Below are positions 32,901-47,900 of a stretch of DNA of 64,000 bases, one piece after another; positions within the stretch are counted from its first letter, which is position 1, and every line of letters begins with the position of its first letter. The position numbers and the translations under genes are program-made. The stretch covers positions 156,725,043 to 156,789,042 of the forward strand of contig CP136069.1 in the NCBI GenBank assembly GCA_032622095.1, read 5' to 3'. This DNA is from Siphonodentalium dalli. Its lineage: Eukaryota; Mollusca; Scaphopoda; Gadilida; Siphonodentaliidae. The notes beneath the pieces were generated by a model. The model did not search any database. It saw nothing but the letters and a program-made list of their open reading frames with translations, and had not been told where the DNA came from.

Positions 32901-35900
32901 TTATCTGAAGAAATGATAAACAACTTTGTTTGATTTAGTTCCGTTTCCGTCTTTGTGGTATTCCGTGTTTTATATACGCAATAACCGTGAGACCGCAAAT
33001 CGAACAGACCTCAAACAATTCTGTCCATGCGTATTCTCTTAAATTCACCGATGTTGCTGAATATATTTGGCGACAAAATTATCAGAGAGCACCATTTTAT
33101 CGTGTGCAAATATATTTTTAATCGTGTATTTTGGCTTGATGGAAATAAAGTGTGATCCAACCGAAAAATCGTAATTTTATTCCCAATGATTCAGTGATTT
33201 TAGAAATTAGAGACACTCGGTAATCGGTCGGTGTCAAGGCCGTTAATTGTGCATAGATCATAGCTGTACTAAACTGTGAAACTACTGAAAGGGTGTGCAT
33301 TTGAATGCAGAAATCAAGAAATAGGTAACTGAGTATTTTAAAATGTGGAAACTTAACAGAAATATTCACTGAATCTATTCAATCATCATTCAATATGTCA
33401 ATGAATGTTATTTGTTAATCATTTTAAGTACATTTAGTTAGTTAAAAAAAAAAGCCTAAGAGAATGCTGTTTTTGCCTAGGAGAAATATTTCTCCTAGGC
33501 ATTTATTTTGCCTAGGACATTTTTCCTAATTATCAGGGTTGGATGACTTACAGTGATGTGAAACATTCCAGTAGGGTGATCAAATAGAAATGGAGAATAA
33601 GCTTCCTATAAGTTGTTATTTTTAGAAATATTAATCCAAACTGACGACTCACACTTTCATTCTCATATTTTAAATAAATGCAGTGCCTCTGGGTGGCGAA
33701 ATCGTTTGCATTAGCTTATCGCCGAAAGTTGCGTACCGAATCGAGAAGTAAATTGTGTGTAGTTCAGGCATTGTTTTCTATGGAATGATATGGTTGATTT
33801 GTTAAGATTTTCGGCTATGTTAGCAGATATGTACATTCTTCCAGTTTGCATAGTGCCTGAGTACTAACTTGTCAGTTTCACTCTGCCTCAGTACTAGCTT
33901 GTCAGTTTCACTCATCCAGGTGACCAGGGGAATTTTATGGGATAGGTGCCTTTGACCTCAGATGACTACTTAAAAGGGGACTAATAAATTGCATTTCCGA
34001 TCATTAAAAAACGTTTATCATCAGCTCAGAATATTGTTGGAAAATTGGTGCACAGATGAAACATGACACAGGTAATGTTTTGGGTCAGGTGACGTTGACC
34101 TCAAATGAATTAAAGAGGAACTAATATTAGCAATAAAGAGTGTTTATTATCAGCTTAAACTTTATCCAGAGAGTGTCATGCACTGTTAATAATTATTTTA
34201 AATGACTTGAAGGGGAACTAATAATTTACTAATTATTCCCACGACTTTCCTGCATGTCATGTTTGTCACCAGTCAATTTTGAAGAGAAATCTCCTTGTAT
34301 TATAAATAAACAAAACTAAAACATAGAGTATAAGGCAGTCTTGGTGATGAATATACAGTAATGCCCTAAATTAATCGACTCCTTAACCACAGCAGAATTA
34401 TGGGGAATTTTTCAGGATTAAGTCGGAAATATGGCTTGTTGCCATTCATCGGAAAGCTCGTACTGAGAGCTTTCCGATGAATGCCTACAAGCCATATTTC
34501 CGACTAAATCCTGAAAAATTACCCATAATTCTGCTGTGGTTAAGGAGTCGATTATGTAGGGCATTACTGTAGCACCTCAAATTAGAAATGAAAACCTTAT
34601 GTTACCACAGTCATTGAATTATTTCTCACTTATGTACAGGAAGAAGATGTGCTACAAGCCAAGAAAGATTGGTTGAATAAATTAGATGCTCCCCGTGACT
34701 CCACAGTGCTCCCGTCACATCTTGTGTAAGTATATATAGAGGAAGGCCAATTTAAAGATCAGAAATTGATCATAACTGGTTTTGTTCAATGTTGGAAATA
34801 TCATGTACAATTGTGTATTTTCATGTCTCTGTTTTATTGCTGCATGGAAAGTGGAAACAATCGGAATGCCATAATAACGGCAGGATAATTTTGCTGATGC
34901 CGATTGTAAACAGTTAACCCGAATATCGGCCGATACCTTCATCTGTTCATCACTACTAAATACTTATTGACGAATAGTTCCCTTTGGAAACCTGCTTATT
35001 TTCTCTGAAAACCCCTCCAAATGAATCCTAATGTATATTTTTATACCCCCTCACAACGAGTTGTGGAGGGGGGTATGCTGGTGTCAGCTGTGCTCCTGCG
35101 ATTATGAGGTCTGTCCGACTTTTTTTGGTGAAGTTATCCCCCTTTTTTCAACTTGGAAAATGTTCAATACAGGGGTGTAGCTTTGTCGAGCTTTTATTCC
35201 TACATTTTTTGGTCAATTTTAAAACTTGGCACAGATATTTAGTACCCATGGGAACATGTGCACCTTATTATGAGATCTGTCTGACTTTTTTTTGTGGAGT
35301 TATCCCCCTTTTTCAACTTAGAACATTTTCAATACGGAGGGGGGGGGTATATCTTCGTCCCACCTGGCAGAGGCCTATCTCTAGTTATAACTGAATCGGA
35401 GAACACATTTTGTACAGAAAGTGTTAACGGTGATCATTTGAGGTGGTGGTTTTTAACTATACTCTGGTAACTTTTTGGCAAATGAACGTTTTATAGTTTG
35501 GGAAAAAAACTGGTCATTGACAAATTTTACCTGGAGCTGATGTCAGCAGTACGAACACTGAATGCCTTTCTGTTCAATTCAGCTCTTCATCACTACATGA
35601 GGCCATGCCTCTGGAGAAGATTGCCGCCATTAAAGCTAAACGTTTGGCAAACAAGAGGACAAAGATAAAAGGTGACGATGACATAAAGACAGGAGCTCTA
35701 GAACAGAGTAGTTTCGTCGAGGCTGAAGTCGACGTAACTCGAGATATTGTTAGTCGAGAACGACTGTGGCGAACGAGAACTACTATTCTACAAAGTGTTG
35801 GAAAAGTAAGTTGATTAATAAGATGCATAAAAATTCGGGGACTATTAGTTCCTTCATTTCCAAGGCGACCAGATTGACTCGAAAGTAATCTAGTCAAAAA

Positions 35901-38900
35901 GCAACATCTCTGTATATCTAGTTGCTTATATGTCCAACATCGGTGTCATAAGTCATTTTTCAAAATGGACTAGCAATGCGGTTTGTGAATTGGAGTACAC
36001 TATATATTTGGGGTTCAGGGCTATAAATTTTGCGCCATTTTATTGCAATTACAGTTAACCAAAATCAACCAACTTTTTCGGTTAACCGCACATCTCTGCC
36101 ATGCTGGTTTGAATATAGCAAGCAAGATGTTGTGTATTTTAATCAGCTATGGTTTCGTTAGTTATTAGCTCAACGAAGTCAAGTTTTAGCTATTGCCATG
36201 GGTTGGCGTCCTCGGCCGTGTGTGCGTCCATCCGTCCATCCATCAACAATTTCCGTTAGCACACACTACAGGTAACATCTCTCATCCAATCGTCACCAAA
36301 CTTCATATGGATCTTCGGGGTGACCTCTAGATGGGAGCCTCCTATTTTGACCAAAATTCATTAAAAAAAAACATGGCTGTCGGCAGCCATCTTAGATTTT
36401 ATTCTTTGCATGACTAAATCCTTTGCCACACCCTACAGACCACATCCCTCATCCTATCATCACCAAACTTCTTATGGATCTTCGGGTAACCTCTAGATGG
36501 GAGTCATAAAATATTTCCGAATTTTATTGAAAAACATGCCCACCAGCGGCCATCTTGGATTTTACTCATTGTATGACTAAATCCTCCCACCGTACAGGCC
36601 ACCTCCCACATCCGATCATCACTAAACTTCATATGGATCTTCGGGGTCACCTTTAGATGGGAGTCTCCTATTTTGACCGAAATTCTTTAAAAAACATGGC
36701 TGCCAGCAGCCATCTTGGATTTCAGAATTGAATCCATTGACACACCCTGCAACCCTCATTTATTGGAGAATTGTTTTGAAAATTTACAGGCATGTTTAGG
36801 ACCACCTCTGGATGGGAGCTATTGAATTTGAACATTTTTCGATTAAAAACATGGCTGCCGGCAATCAACTTGGATTTTACTCTTTACACAACTAAATCCT
36901 TTGGCACACCCTACAGACCACATCCCTAAACCGATCGTCACCAAACTTCATTCATATGGATCTTTTGGGTGACCTCTAGATGGTAGCCATCAAAATTTGT
37001 CCAAATTTCATTGAAAATTGATGGAACCAGAGTCACAGGCAGTGGCATACAATGTCAGATACTTGTATTTATATGTCACCATTTCAGGAATTTTCAAAGA
37101 ATATATTCAGTATGCTGCAGCTAATCAAGGCTCGTGAAGAAGGCAGCGGCCAGAGAGGACCCAGTGCTAATCCAGTGTCTAACACGCCATCAGCAGTAAG
37201 TATTATTAACCCTTCACCCAACAGAAGGGCCCTGTGCCAATGCATTCTCTTATATATGCGAGTCGACCATAGGTCGCCTCGCATATATAAGAGAATGCAT
37301 TGGCTTAACACATTAAAAATTATAAAATTGTTAAAGAATGTAAGAAAAAATGGTAAAAAGTGTTAAAAAAAGATTTTTTTTAGGCCAATGCATTCTATTA
37401 TATATGCGAGGCGACCTATGGTCGACTCGCATATTTAAGAGAATGCATTGGCACAGGGCATAACTGTAACTATCACAATGTGGTCAAGGAGCCGGTTCCA
37501 ATGATATCCATATGTGTATGGTTCTATTGAGACAGACCGAAGATATTTTAGGCTGTTGAAGCTTTATTTGGCCGTTTTTGGCCGGTTTGTTGGGTAAAGG
37601 GTTAACCGTCCCTTTGCTAACTATTTTATGACAGAAGAATTCTTCCCAGACCTAATATAGAACAGCTCATGCTGATTGGCTGAAGTGATTTGTGTGTTGA
37701 GTTCAAACACCCGTGTTTGACTAGATTCAGCCAACGTCTAGTGAGAATAAATGAACAAAGCCTATTCCTGAGATATCATACTTGGTATTTGTGAAGTGAA
37801 ATTTAAAAAATGTGAACAATCTTCACAGAACACATGAGGTAAAGTATTTTGTTTTTACAGTGTCTTCGTGCTGCTGTTGACTCTCCTTCGAATTTTTGGA
37901 TGAATAACATAAATGACGTCTCCTCCAATATGGAGAGTGGTTCGTTAGGTGTTGGCACATCACAAAGTGATAGTAGTGTAGTGCGTAACATATCAGCCAG
38001 TGACTAGTCAATAGTTCCCGTAGGAAATGTTCAGATATTAATTCCAAGAAATTTTTGTTGAACTTATTAACTGAACAGTTACCACCAATGAAAAGGAAAC
38101 TTTCTGCACTTATATTATCTTTTTGTCTATTTCTTCATTATTCCTGAACACCTCTCCAAATAAATAATAGACCATTCCAATATATACTTTTATAACTGGT
38201 TGGGTGAATCCCCTTAGTAAAGAAAGGGTTAAATATTCGATATTTTGACCAGGAACCTATCCTCGGGGAGAAGTAGATGGTTACTGAGTTTTTAGGGTCA
38301 TCAGGGTAATAATTGTAATACATTGAGCACTTTGGGCCTCATGGGAAAGGCACTTTACAAATGCTGTACATTATTATGAATCTCTATCACAGTGTATGCT
38401 ACAGCTAAGACTTTGTTAGCATCTTATAACTCTTGATATTACAGAATACATTTTTCTCTATTTTACTATCAATCTGATGATTCTCTATTGTTTTTCAGGC
38501 ACCTGCTAGACCTCAGCCTTTAGTCGGCTACAACAGATACGATCAAGAGCGATTCAGGGGAAAAGAAGGTTTCACTATTTTATCCTACTTAGGAAATGGC
38601 CCTTATGCAGTCCTCGAAATTGGCCAAGGCAATAAACAATGCCGTGGCAACATGTGGAATCTAACATTAAATTTGCCATGGGACATATTTCCTAATTTTG
38701 AGGGCTGATTATGGACAGAAAGAATGTACCGCAAGAGTTTCTCTGGGGAAAATTTACAAAGGTCAACTTTCCTTGGACATTTGAGATATTTATATCATAT
38801 ATGCAGACTTATGCCTGAAAAAAAAAAATTGTTTCCGCTGACACTAAAAATATTTGGGTCATTTGGCAGGTAAAACTTTTTTGTTTTTACATATATTTTC

Positions 38901-41900
38901 TAATAATTTCAACAATATAATGCCCACCCCCAATTTTGAACACCCTAACATCAACACGCTGGTCAATACACTTTATAAAGAAACCATCAACTCATTCACA
39001 GTTACAGTAATGCCCTAATTAATCGACTCCATAACCACAGCAGAATTATGGGTAATTTTTCAGGATTTAGTCGGAAATACGGCTTGTTGCCATTCATCGT
39101 AAAGCTCTCAGTGAGAGCTTTACGATGAATGGCAACAAGCCATATTTCCGACTAAATCCTGAAAAATTACCCATAATTCTGCTGTGGTTATGGAGTCGAT
39201 TAATTAGGGCATTACTGTACATATTCTTTATTTCTTGCTATCAAGCTTGCAAATAGTGTGTCTATCATTTGCAGAATGAGGTCCAGGTCCCCAGATTGTG
39301 AATTTAGTGATGCTATCCCACACAGCATGTTAGCATCACTCAATTCACCCTCTGGGACCTCATTCTGCTTGGGCCTCATCTTCTGGGAAGTATCTATAAT
39401 CTCAAATAACATTGTTTTTAGTTACTTTTTCCCTTCTGTTCAGTTTCTCTATCCCCTAATTTACGGAAGATAAAATGGATAATTGAGGTGACTAATTGGT
39501 TAACATCACCCCATAGCAGTTGATGCCTGAGCAGAATGAGGTCCCCAGAGGGTGAATTTTGGTGACGTTAGCGGGATAGCGTCACTAAATTCACCCTCTG
39601 GCACCTCATTCTGCAGACACACTATTTGCAGGCTTGCTGAATTTTATTATTTTCAGATATGGAGACTTCCAGGAATGCCTCATACTCAACATACTCATAC
39701 TCAGAATTTCCCACACAGATTGTCTTAAGATTTTCCAGGCTTATCATCTTTTTAACCTTTTTTTTTAGACACGGAGGGCTTCAAGATCGATACCATGGGA
39801 ACGTATCACGGCATGACACTGAAATCTGTGACAGAGGGTGCTTCTGCCAGAAAAATAGAAACTCCCAAGCAACAACAACAACCACCACAACCACAGCGTC
39901 AAGAACCACAATCACAGCCAGGGTCACGACCTGTGTCACAAGCCCGTCCGCCACCCAATCAAAAGAAAGGGTCACGTACACCAATCATCATTATTCCTGC
40001 TGCCACAACATCAGTCATCACAATGTTCAATGCCAAAGATGTGCTGCAAGATCTCAAGTTAGTCTATAAATTATTATAGCGTAATCATTATTTATTGTAT
40101 GAGATTTAAGCCTGCATTTAGTGTGCCTATCATTTGCAGAATGAGGTTCCAGAGGGTGAATTTAGTGATGCTATTCCACATAGCGGGCTAGCATCACTAA
40201 ATTCACCCTCTGGGGACCTCATTCTGCTTAGGCCTCAACTGCTATGGGCGACATAGACTCAGATTGAAGTTCCCAAATGGTGAATATTGTGTTGTACACC
40301 CATTGGGAACCTCAATTATGCAATGTGTCGTCTGCCAATTTGGAGATATAGAGAAACTAAACTAAAAAAAATAGTATCTATCTGCAGAAGTTTCTATAGA
40401 AGTTTGATAATAAAGAAAATTTCCAGAGAAGATGAGGCCTAAGCAGAATGAGGTCCCCAGAGGGTGAATTTAGTGATGCTAGCCTGCTATGTGGGATAGC
40501 TTCAATAAATTCACACTCTGGGGACCTCATTCTGCAAATGACAGGCACACTAAACTCAGACTTGGATAGTAAATATTTTGACGTAGAGCTAGGATTCAAC
40601 TAGCATGTCATTCTGGGTCGTCTCCCTGTAAACCTGCTGAATGCAGTTATGATGGCAGTAAATAAGTTGACCCTTTCTATATTAAATATTCATTGATAAG
40701 TAGTTTCCTTAGGAAATGTTCAGATAATAAGTTCAACAAACAACCATCGGTTGTGTTTGTTGAACTTATTATCTGAACATTTCTCACCAATGATTATGAA
40801 TCATTCTGCTCTTGTGTTATCTGTTTTTCTGTCTGCTGTCTGCTTTTATAACCTGAATACCCCTGAAAATGAATAATACAGCTGATTTGATTCGATCAGG
40901 TTTTTGAATATTTTCGAATCATCCGATTAATCCTTCTTTGCATTCTTGACGTTGTGAATGAAAAAGAATATTTAGCCTATGAGGTTCAAGATGTTCTAAA
41001 TTTCAAATTTAACTACAAGTGAATTTTTTTTCAAATTTGTGCTTTTGTCTTGCTATATTTATTTGTAGCTCTTTTCTATAGTAGAGCCTAATGATGTAAC
41101 AGTACGGAAAAGATATTGTCGTTCACGCTCATTCACCAAAATAGAGGTCATTGAAATTATATTGAAAATATTTTAGGAACGAGAACCAAACCCATGTGAA
41201 GCATACATGTGAGAACGTTAGGACAGGCATGCATTCAGTTTAGTCGTTTGCTGGATATACATGTAGTAAATTAATATTATTTAACACTTCCATGAATGGA
41301 GCTTCCTGAAATTTTGCGAACCTGTGCCAATGCATTCTCTTATATATGTGAGTCTCCCACAGGTAGCCTCACATATATAAGAGAATTCTTTGGCCTAACA
41401 ATATTTATCTTGACATTGTAAGCCAGTGTATTCTTTTATATATGCGAGGCTCCCTATGGGAGACTCATATATAAGAGAATGCACTGGCACAGTAACTTTA
41501 ATGTTGCACCAGTGCAGCTCCCGTCATGAAGCCTAAGCAGAATGAGGTTCCCAGAGGGTGAGTTTGGTGATGCTAGCCTGCTGTGTGGGACCTCTGGGGA
41601 CCTCATTCTGCAAATGACAAGAGACACTATTTGCAGGCTTGGTGAATATCCTGATTTATTCAAAATTCAACGGCAAACCCCTGATTCGCAGGACCCTACA
41701 CTGATTTTTCCATATATGGTAGTGGCATTTGTGATGTCACTGATGCTGATTCCTTACTTCCTCAGGTTTGTTGGAACGGAGGAAAAGAAAGCACAGGGTA
41801 CAAAACGAGACAATGAAGTGCTAATCCAGCGACGGAAAGACGGGGGTCTCACCGTCCCATACAGGATCATCGACAATCCACTCAAACTCACCACAGATGA

Positions 41901-44900
41901 TTGGTTCGTATTACAATCCTGCTAGTCTTCTTATAAAAAAAAACCCTAATGAGCCAAATGATGTTGGTCTCACTGCACCATGCAGGATCATCAACTAAAA
42001 ATGTGTCCATTTATATTTTTGGAACAGATTTGGGAAATATAACCAGGATATCATGCATTCAAAACACTCACTACCTTACTCGTATTAAAATTCATGCAGT
42101 ACTATTTTTCACACACCGAAATCTGAGAGAAAAATAGTACAACTCTTGAGTTTATATCAAATCAGAGGGCTATGTTAATGAGTTACATACAGTAATGCCC
42201 TAAATAATCGACTACTTAACCACAGCAGAATTATGGGTAATTTTTCAGGATTTAGTCGGAAATATGGCTGGTTACCATTCATCGGAAAGCTCTCAGTGAG
42301 ATTAAATCCTGAAAAATGACCCATAATTCTGCTATGGTTAAGGAGTTGATAATTTAGGGCATTATGGAAGGTTGGACTGAATAGATAATTATATTGACAC
42401 ATGTTCATACACTATTTTTCATCTGTAAATTATGGTAAAATCTTCGATATTGCAATGCTTGTTAAAATAAATACACATATTCCAGTTAATGGGCACAAAA
42501 GCACATCTCCGTAGCTACAATCCTAGTATGAAACTGCATCGATCCTACAGTCGGAGTTACATAATTATTACATTACAAAGACATGTAATATAACTGCATC
42601 ATAATATTGATTATCTCTAAAATCAGCTGGCTACGCAGTTGTAGTTTTACTTCTGTCGAGTTCATTTCACTGTTGTCCATGACCATTTGAATATCAGAGT
42701 GACTATTTGGAGCATATTACCACCCATCTTCTCAACGAAATGTGATGCAGTTATAATCTACTCGATGTAAATTTTCATTGTGATGGTCTTTAATATACAA
42801 ATGTACCTTTAGGAATGATTAAGAACTTAAACTGTCAACAAATACAAGTCTTTTACAAAAATATAGTTGTTAGTTTTGAATTCAAAGTGTGCGAATTCAA
42901 AACTGAATGAAAAATAGTGCTACTCGAATTTAAAGATGAGTAACATATGAGTACAGAATTCATGTTTTTAGTGTTGGGAGAAAACCTCATCCACTAATAA
43001 CTCAGAAGATTTTGTATGTCGTTCTAAGCTAACTTGACTTGCAAGGGAGTAATTAAATTCACAGAAAAACATTTCAAGCCAGACTTGAAAGTAATACAAA
43101 ATACATTGTAAAGGTAATTAAATTACTTGCATTTTTGTGAAGTAATGAGGTGAGAAATAGGTTCCGTTTCTAATAGCTTGTATTACTTGAGAAAAAGTTA
43201 TATATCACCATGCATTAACCTCTTCGCTGCTATGACGTCCGCAGCTATTACAGACGTAAAAGTGGATGCCATGTGCTATATGGTCCATAGGTATTAGAGA
43301 CCTACTTCAGTACACTAGCAGTAGGTCATTATACATAACTGGAACTCAGAGATTGGTGCATCGGAATAACTGTATCATGAAGTTTCAAACAGTGTATGAT
43401 GTTCCATGATTGTGAACGATAATAGCCTTTCAATGTCATAACGTCATTTATCAGCGAAGAGGTTAACAATGTCAATGCAGGGTTTCCACTAGAGGGGCAG
43501 TGGGTCTATTTTAGGGTATCTTTCCCCTAGCCAATATTTCTCCTCTGATACATTACCCTAAAGATTCCAAATCGCATCGAATCGATTAGTATGGCCCTAC
43601 TTCTTATGTTACCTCAGATGTTCAGAATTTAGGCATAAGTTATGGGCTGAATCACTACTATTAGATATTTGAAGTGGCTGCATGGACAGATCTTTTACCA
43701 GCAGCTTTAGGGGTCCCCATTCCCTCAACCCCTAGTGGAAACCCTTGTTAATTTCAATGTGAGCTTCAGTGTCATTAATTTACTTTATAGGGATCGGGTT
43801 GTGGCAGTCTTTGTGCAGGGTCCTGCATGGCAGTTTAAGGGCTGGCCAGGAGGAGGCAATCCTGTTGATATTTTCGAAAGAAGTAAGTTTAGATTATCTC
43901 ACTGTGCATGAGTAGCCATGTGGGGTCAACTTGTATAATCCTACTCAATGTCGTCATTTTTGACCCAAGTTTTATCTGTGAGTTTGCGATACTTCTCGAA
44001 TATAAATGACTGGTTGGCTATCCACTGTTTGTTGCCTCGTCCCTCCAAGCCTGAGTTTGGTGTGTCTGTCATTTACAGAATGAGGTCCCCAGAGGGTGAA
44101 TGTAGTGACTATCCCGCATAGCAGGCTAGCATCACTAAATTCACCCTCTGGAGACCTCATTCTGCTTAAGCCTCATCTTCTCTGGAAAGTTTCTTTATTA
44201 TCAAATTTCTATAGAAACTTCTTCAAATTGATTCTATTTCTTTTTTAGTTTAGTTTCTTTATATTCCCAAATTGACACATTGAATAATTGAGGTTCCCTG
44301 TGGATGTTCATCACAATATTCACCATTTGGGAACTTCAATCTGAGTCTATGTCTCCCACAGCAGATGAGGCCATGCAGAATGAGGTCCCAAGAGGGTGAA
44401 TTTGGTGATGCTAGCCTGCTGTGCAGGATAGCGTTACTAAATTCACCCTCTGGGGACCTCATTCTGCAAATGACAGGCACACTTAAACTCAGGCTTGCAC
44501 CCATGTGTGTAGACATTCTTCCACCTGTATGTGACATATAACAATCACTAAAACAATGGTTTATTAATAGATCATGCCATGAATCTCTACTCTATAGCTA
44601 TATGCCCGTAGAGATCATATTCCACCAGTACAAAACCTGGGAACTTTTTTATTTCTGACCCGTTCTGACAGAGGCAGGGAAATTTTTGTTTGTGAATACT
44701 TTTTCCTCAATAATCTACTTCACAGTAGAGGGTGATTAAAACTTGAGAATGCATGCTTTTTTGTGAGCCGATATCGCAATAAACATTGAATTAATTATCT
44801 GGGAGATATACCATAAATGTAAGAGACACAAAGAAAAATCACTCACAATGTGACTGAAATGCAATGTCGAGTTGGTACCTCCACCTATAGTGGAATATGT

Positions 44901-47900
44901 TATTAAGGAACATATTAACTGAGAAATACCTGCACTGTTATTCAGTGTAATAAACTTATCTATCACGACTTCAAAAACTTCAGAAGATTAATAACTTGGA
45001 TGTTATCAAACCAGGTGAAAACAAGCAAACCGCACAACTCCATCAACCCGGACTACCATATTAACTATAACTCATAACATTGCGCTCTGGAAAGCATTAC
45101 AACATCCTACATAAAGTAACAAATCACAAATCATGCATGTGAATTTGTTCAGCCGTCATCATGTTAACGTTTGTGTGTTTAATTTGATTGCATTGGGAGA
45201 GGACCTTCATAAGTTGACCGGACTTGTGCTCCAATCCATTTTGTATTATTATACAAATCAAATATATTTCAACTCGATCTTAATGTTTGCCATGCAAATG
45301 AATATCCACCTGCGTCATAACTTAGCACTACTTCAGGCACTTCAACCTTCACTCAAATTAAATGCCTTTTTCTGACGTCTCATAATAAACGAAACACTTA
45401 AACAGACATGACTTGTTTGAATTTCCGAACAAGCCTGCAAATAGTGTGTCTGTCATTTGCAGAATGAGGTCCCCAGAGGGTTAATTTAGTACATGTAATG
45501 CTATCCCGCACAGTGGGCAAGCGTCACCAGATTCACACTCTGGGGACCTCATTCTGTTTAGGCCTCATCTTCTGGGTAGTATCTATAGTATCAATTAACA
45601 TTGTTTTTAGTTACTTTTTCCCGTCTGTTGTGTTTCTACATCCCCTAATTTGGAGAAGATAAAATGCATAATCAAGGTGACTAATGTGTGAACATCACCA
45701 ACTTTAACTGGGGAACTTCAATCTGATACTAGGTCTCCCATAGCAGTTGATGCCTAAGCAGAATGAGATCCCCAGAGGGTGAATTTGGTGAAGCTAGCCT
45801 GCTGTGTGGGATAGCATTACTAAATTCACCCTCTGGGGACTTCATTCTGCGAATGACAGACACACTATATTTCCTACAGAGACACGTTACACACTGAACA
45901 CTATGGTTTATCCTCGCTTGCGTGTTTGTCCAGACGTATAAATAAGGAACCTCTTATTAACCAAAAACGGTACGAAATGTCTTGAGTACGAATTTTTTAA
46001 ATTTAATATTAACCGGAAGTAACTTCCTTGACCTTCTGTCAGTCTCGTGTCACGTGTACCTTACCTACAAATTGGATTTCGCAGGTAAGATAGATCTTTT
46101 TCTCGTTATACGTGGTCCTAGTCGGACGTATTAAGGGAAGTCCTCAAAAAACATAACTTTTTTCAACAGAAATAAATAGTTATCATGTCTTGTTTAGTTT
46201 GCAACGCGGCAAAAGCGGAATTCGATGATCACATTCCGTGTGTTCGGTGCGCAGGTTGCGCACAGGATAATCATTGCAAAGTTTGCAAAAGCTGGGTCCG
46301 TTCACGTTTTTTCTTCGTGGACGGTCTTGCATCTTCAAAATTAATTGGTCCGGATCAATTCTCGGGCAGGAACAGTTCACGCTCCCCAGATTACACCTCG
46401 GAGGTTCAATCAGTTATTGGGGGAGTGACAGGTGGAGACGCCGGGGTACTTGGGACCCCCAGGACGTTTTGTCCCCCACCGGCACAAGCGGTTCTGTGTG
46501 CTGAAGTTGCCAAATCGCGTGCGAACGTAACGACACCGATGGGACAGCCTACGGCAACTTCGGCGCAGGGCAGTGGCACTACCCATCAAGGTAGCGAGTC
46601 CGGTCCCCTTGGTCACGCTCTATATAAAGACACGGCCTTGCCTGCATCTCAACTGTCTTGGGGTTATGGTTCAATGGACTCTACCCAACATCCTGCTTGG
46701 ACAGGACATTCAGCTTGGTCGGGACAACATGCATGGGGGGGGGTCTCACCCCGGTCCGATGGCTCCACCCCCTTTCGGTTATTCAACCCCGTTTTGGCCA
46801 TGGGGTTCTCCATGTCCACCCTGGACTCCGAATTGGAACTCAGGTTCTCAGCCTTCGACTCAGGCAGTTGGCAGTAACTTAAATCCCCATGCCGAGGAGT
46901 TTACCCCTCGATCGAGCCATCGCCAGGGTGGGCCTCCCTCCACTGTTTTGTTGTCCATTTCGGACTCTGCAGGTCGTTCCTACGCTAGGGCAGAGAGCGA
47001 CACGCTATCCTTACACCCCAAGGCATCTGAGGCTTTCGATGACGATGCGTCTGCGCAAGATACGTCAGACTGTGGGTCTTTACAGTCTTCGCAGTCTGGC
47101 ATCGGTATGGTAGAGGCTTTGGATCGTGATTTCCAATCTACTGTAGATCTGATCTCCAAGCTTCTTCCTACCGAACTATGTCCTACTCCACAACATGTTG
47201 AGAAGCCTTGTATCACCTCCAGTGTTGACGGCATACTAGGTGAGTCCGCTGTTTCTGAGAGAAAGTCGCTACCACATTCTCCGTTAGTAGCTTCCACGTT
47301 CAATCATTATAATGACTTGCTCAGTGAAGCAAATACTCAGTGGGGTGATAAACTGCCAATTCAGGGGAATCAAACTTCTCAAGGGTTTTGCAGGCAGTGG
47401 TATAAATCGGAAGGAGCTCCCATTCCATTAGAAAAACTACCACAGTTAGACAAGGATACCACCTCTATCGGCGCATCCCTTCCAAGAGATGTTTCTTTTA
47501 ATATAAAACAATATCAGCATCTTCAAATGGTAAATAATGATGTCATCAAGTCTCTGTCATTAGCTGATCTCTCCTCTTCCGCAATTTATATGGGAGCTCA
47601 CCCGGATCGGGTTGGGGATATAAAGGATTTCTCGAAAGTTCTCTCTAGATGTATATCTCATGCCATGTCTAGCACTGTACTTCTACATCACAACCTGGAG
47701 GTGATACTGCGGTCCGCATCTCTACAGCGTAGCCAGGTTCTAAAACCACATCATAAAGATATGCTTGTAAGGGAACCAGTGGGTAGCAGGAGTTTGTTCA
47801 ATAACAAATTAGCAGATCTCCGCGAAACACTCGCTACTGAGGCACAGTATGGCGCCCCAAAACGCTTCACTGATGCCAAGGCTAAAGCCACGCATAAGCG

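Noticed and set aside
35104-35394. 96-codon open frame in CDC73 intron 5
   Set aside because: It lies in a dispersed repeat with an internal duplication and has no family features.
37858-37991. Possible extra CDC73 exon after a CAG at 37858
   Set aside because: It does not fit phase 0 between exons 7 and 8 with any conserved residues, and the protein joins well without it.
46573-46743. ATG at 46573 as the start of a separate second protein
   Set aside because: Before the G9 run this frame has no sensible composition, while the 46185 frame does. The two are better read as one ORF with a slip in the G run.
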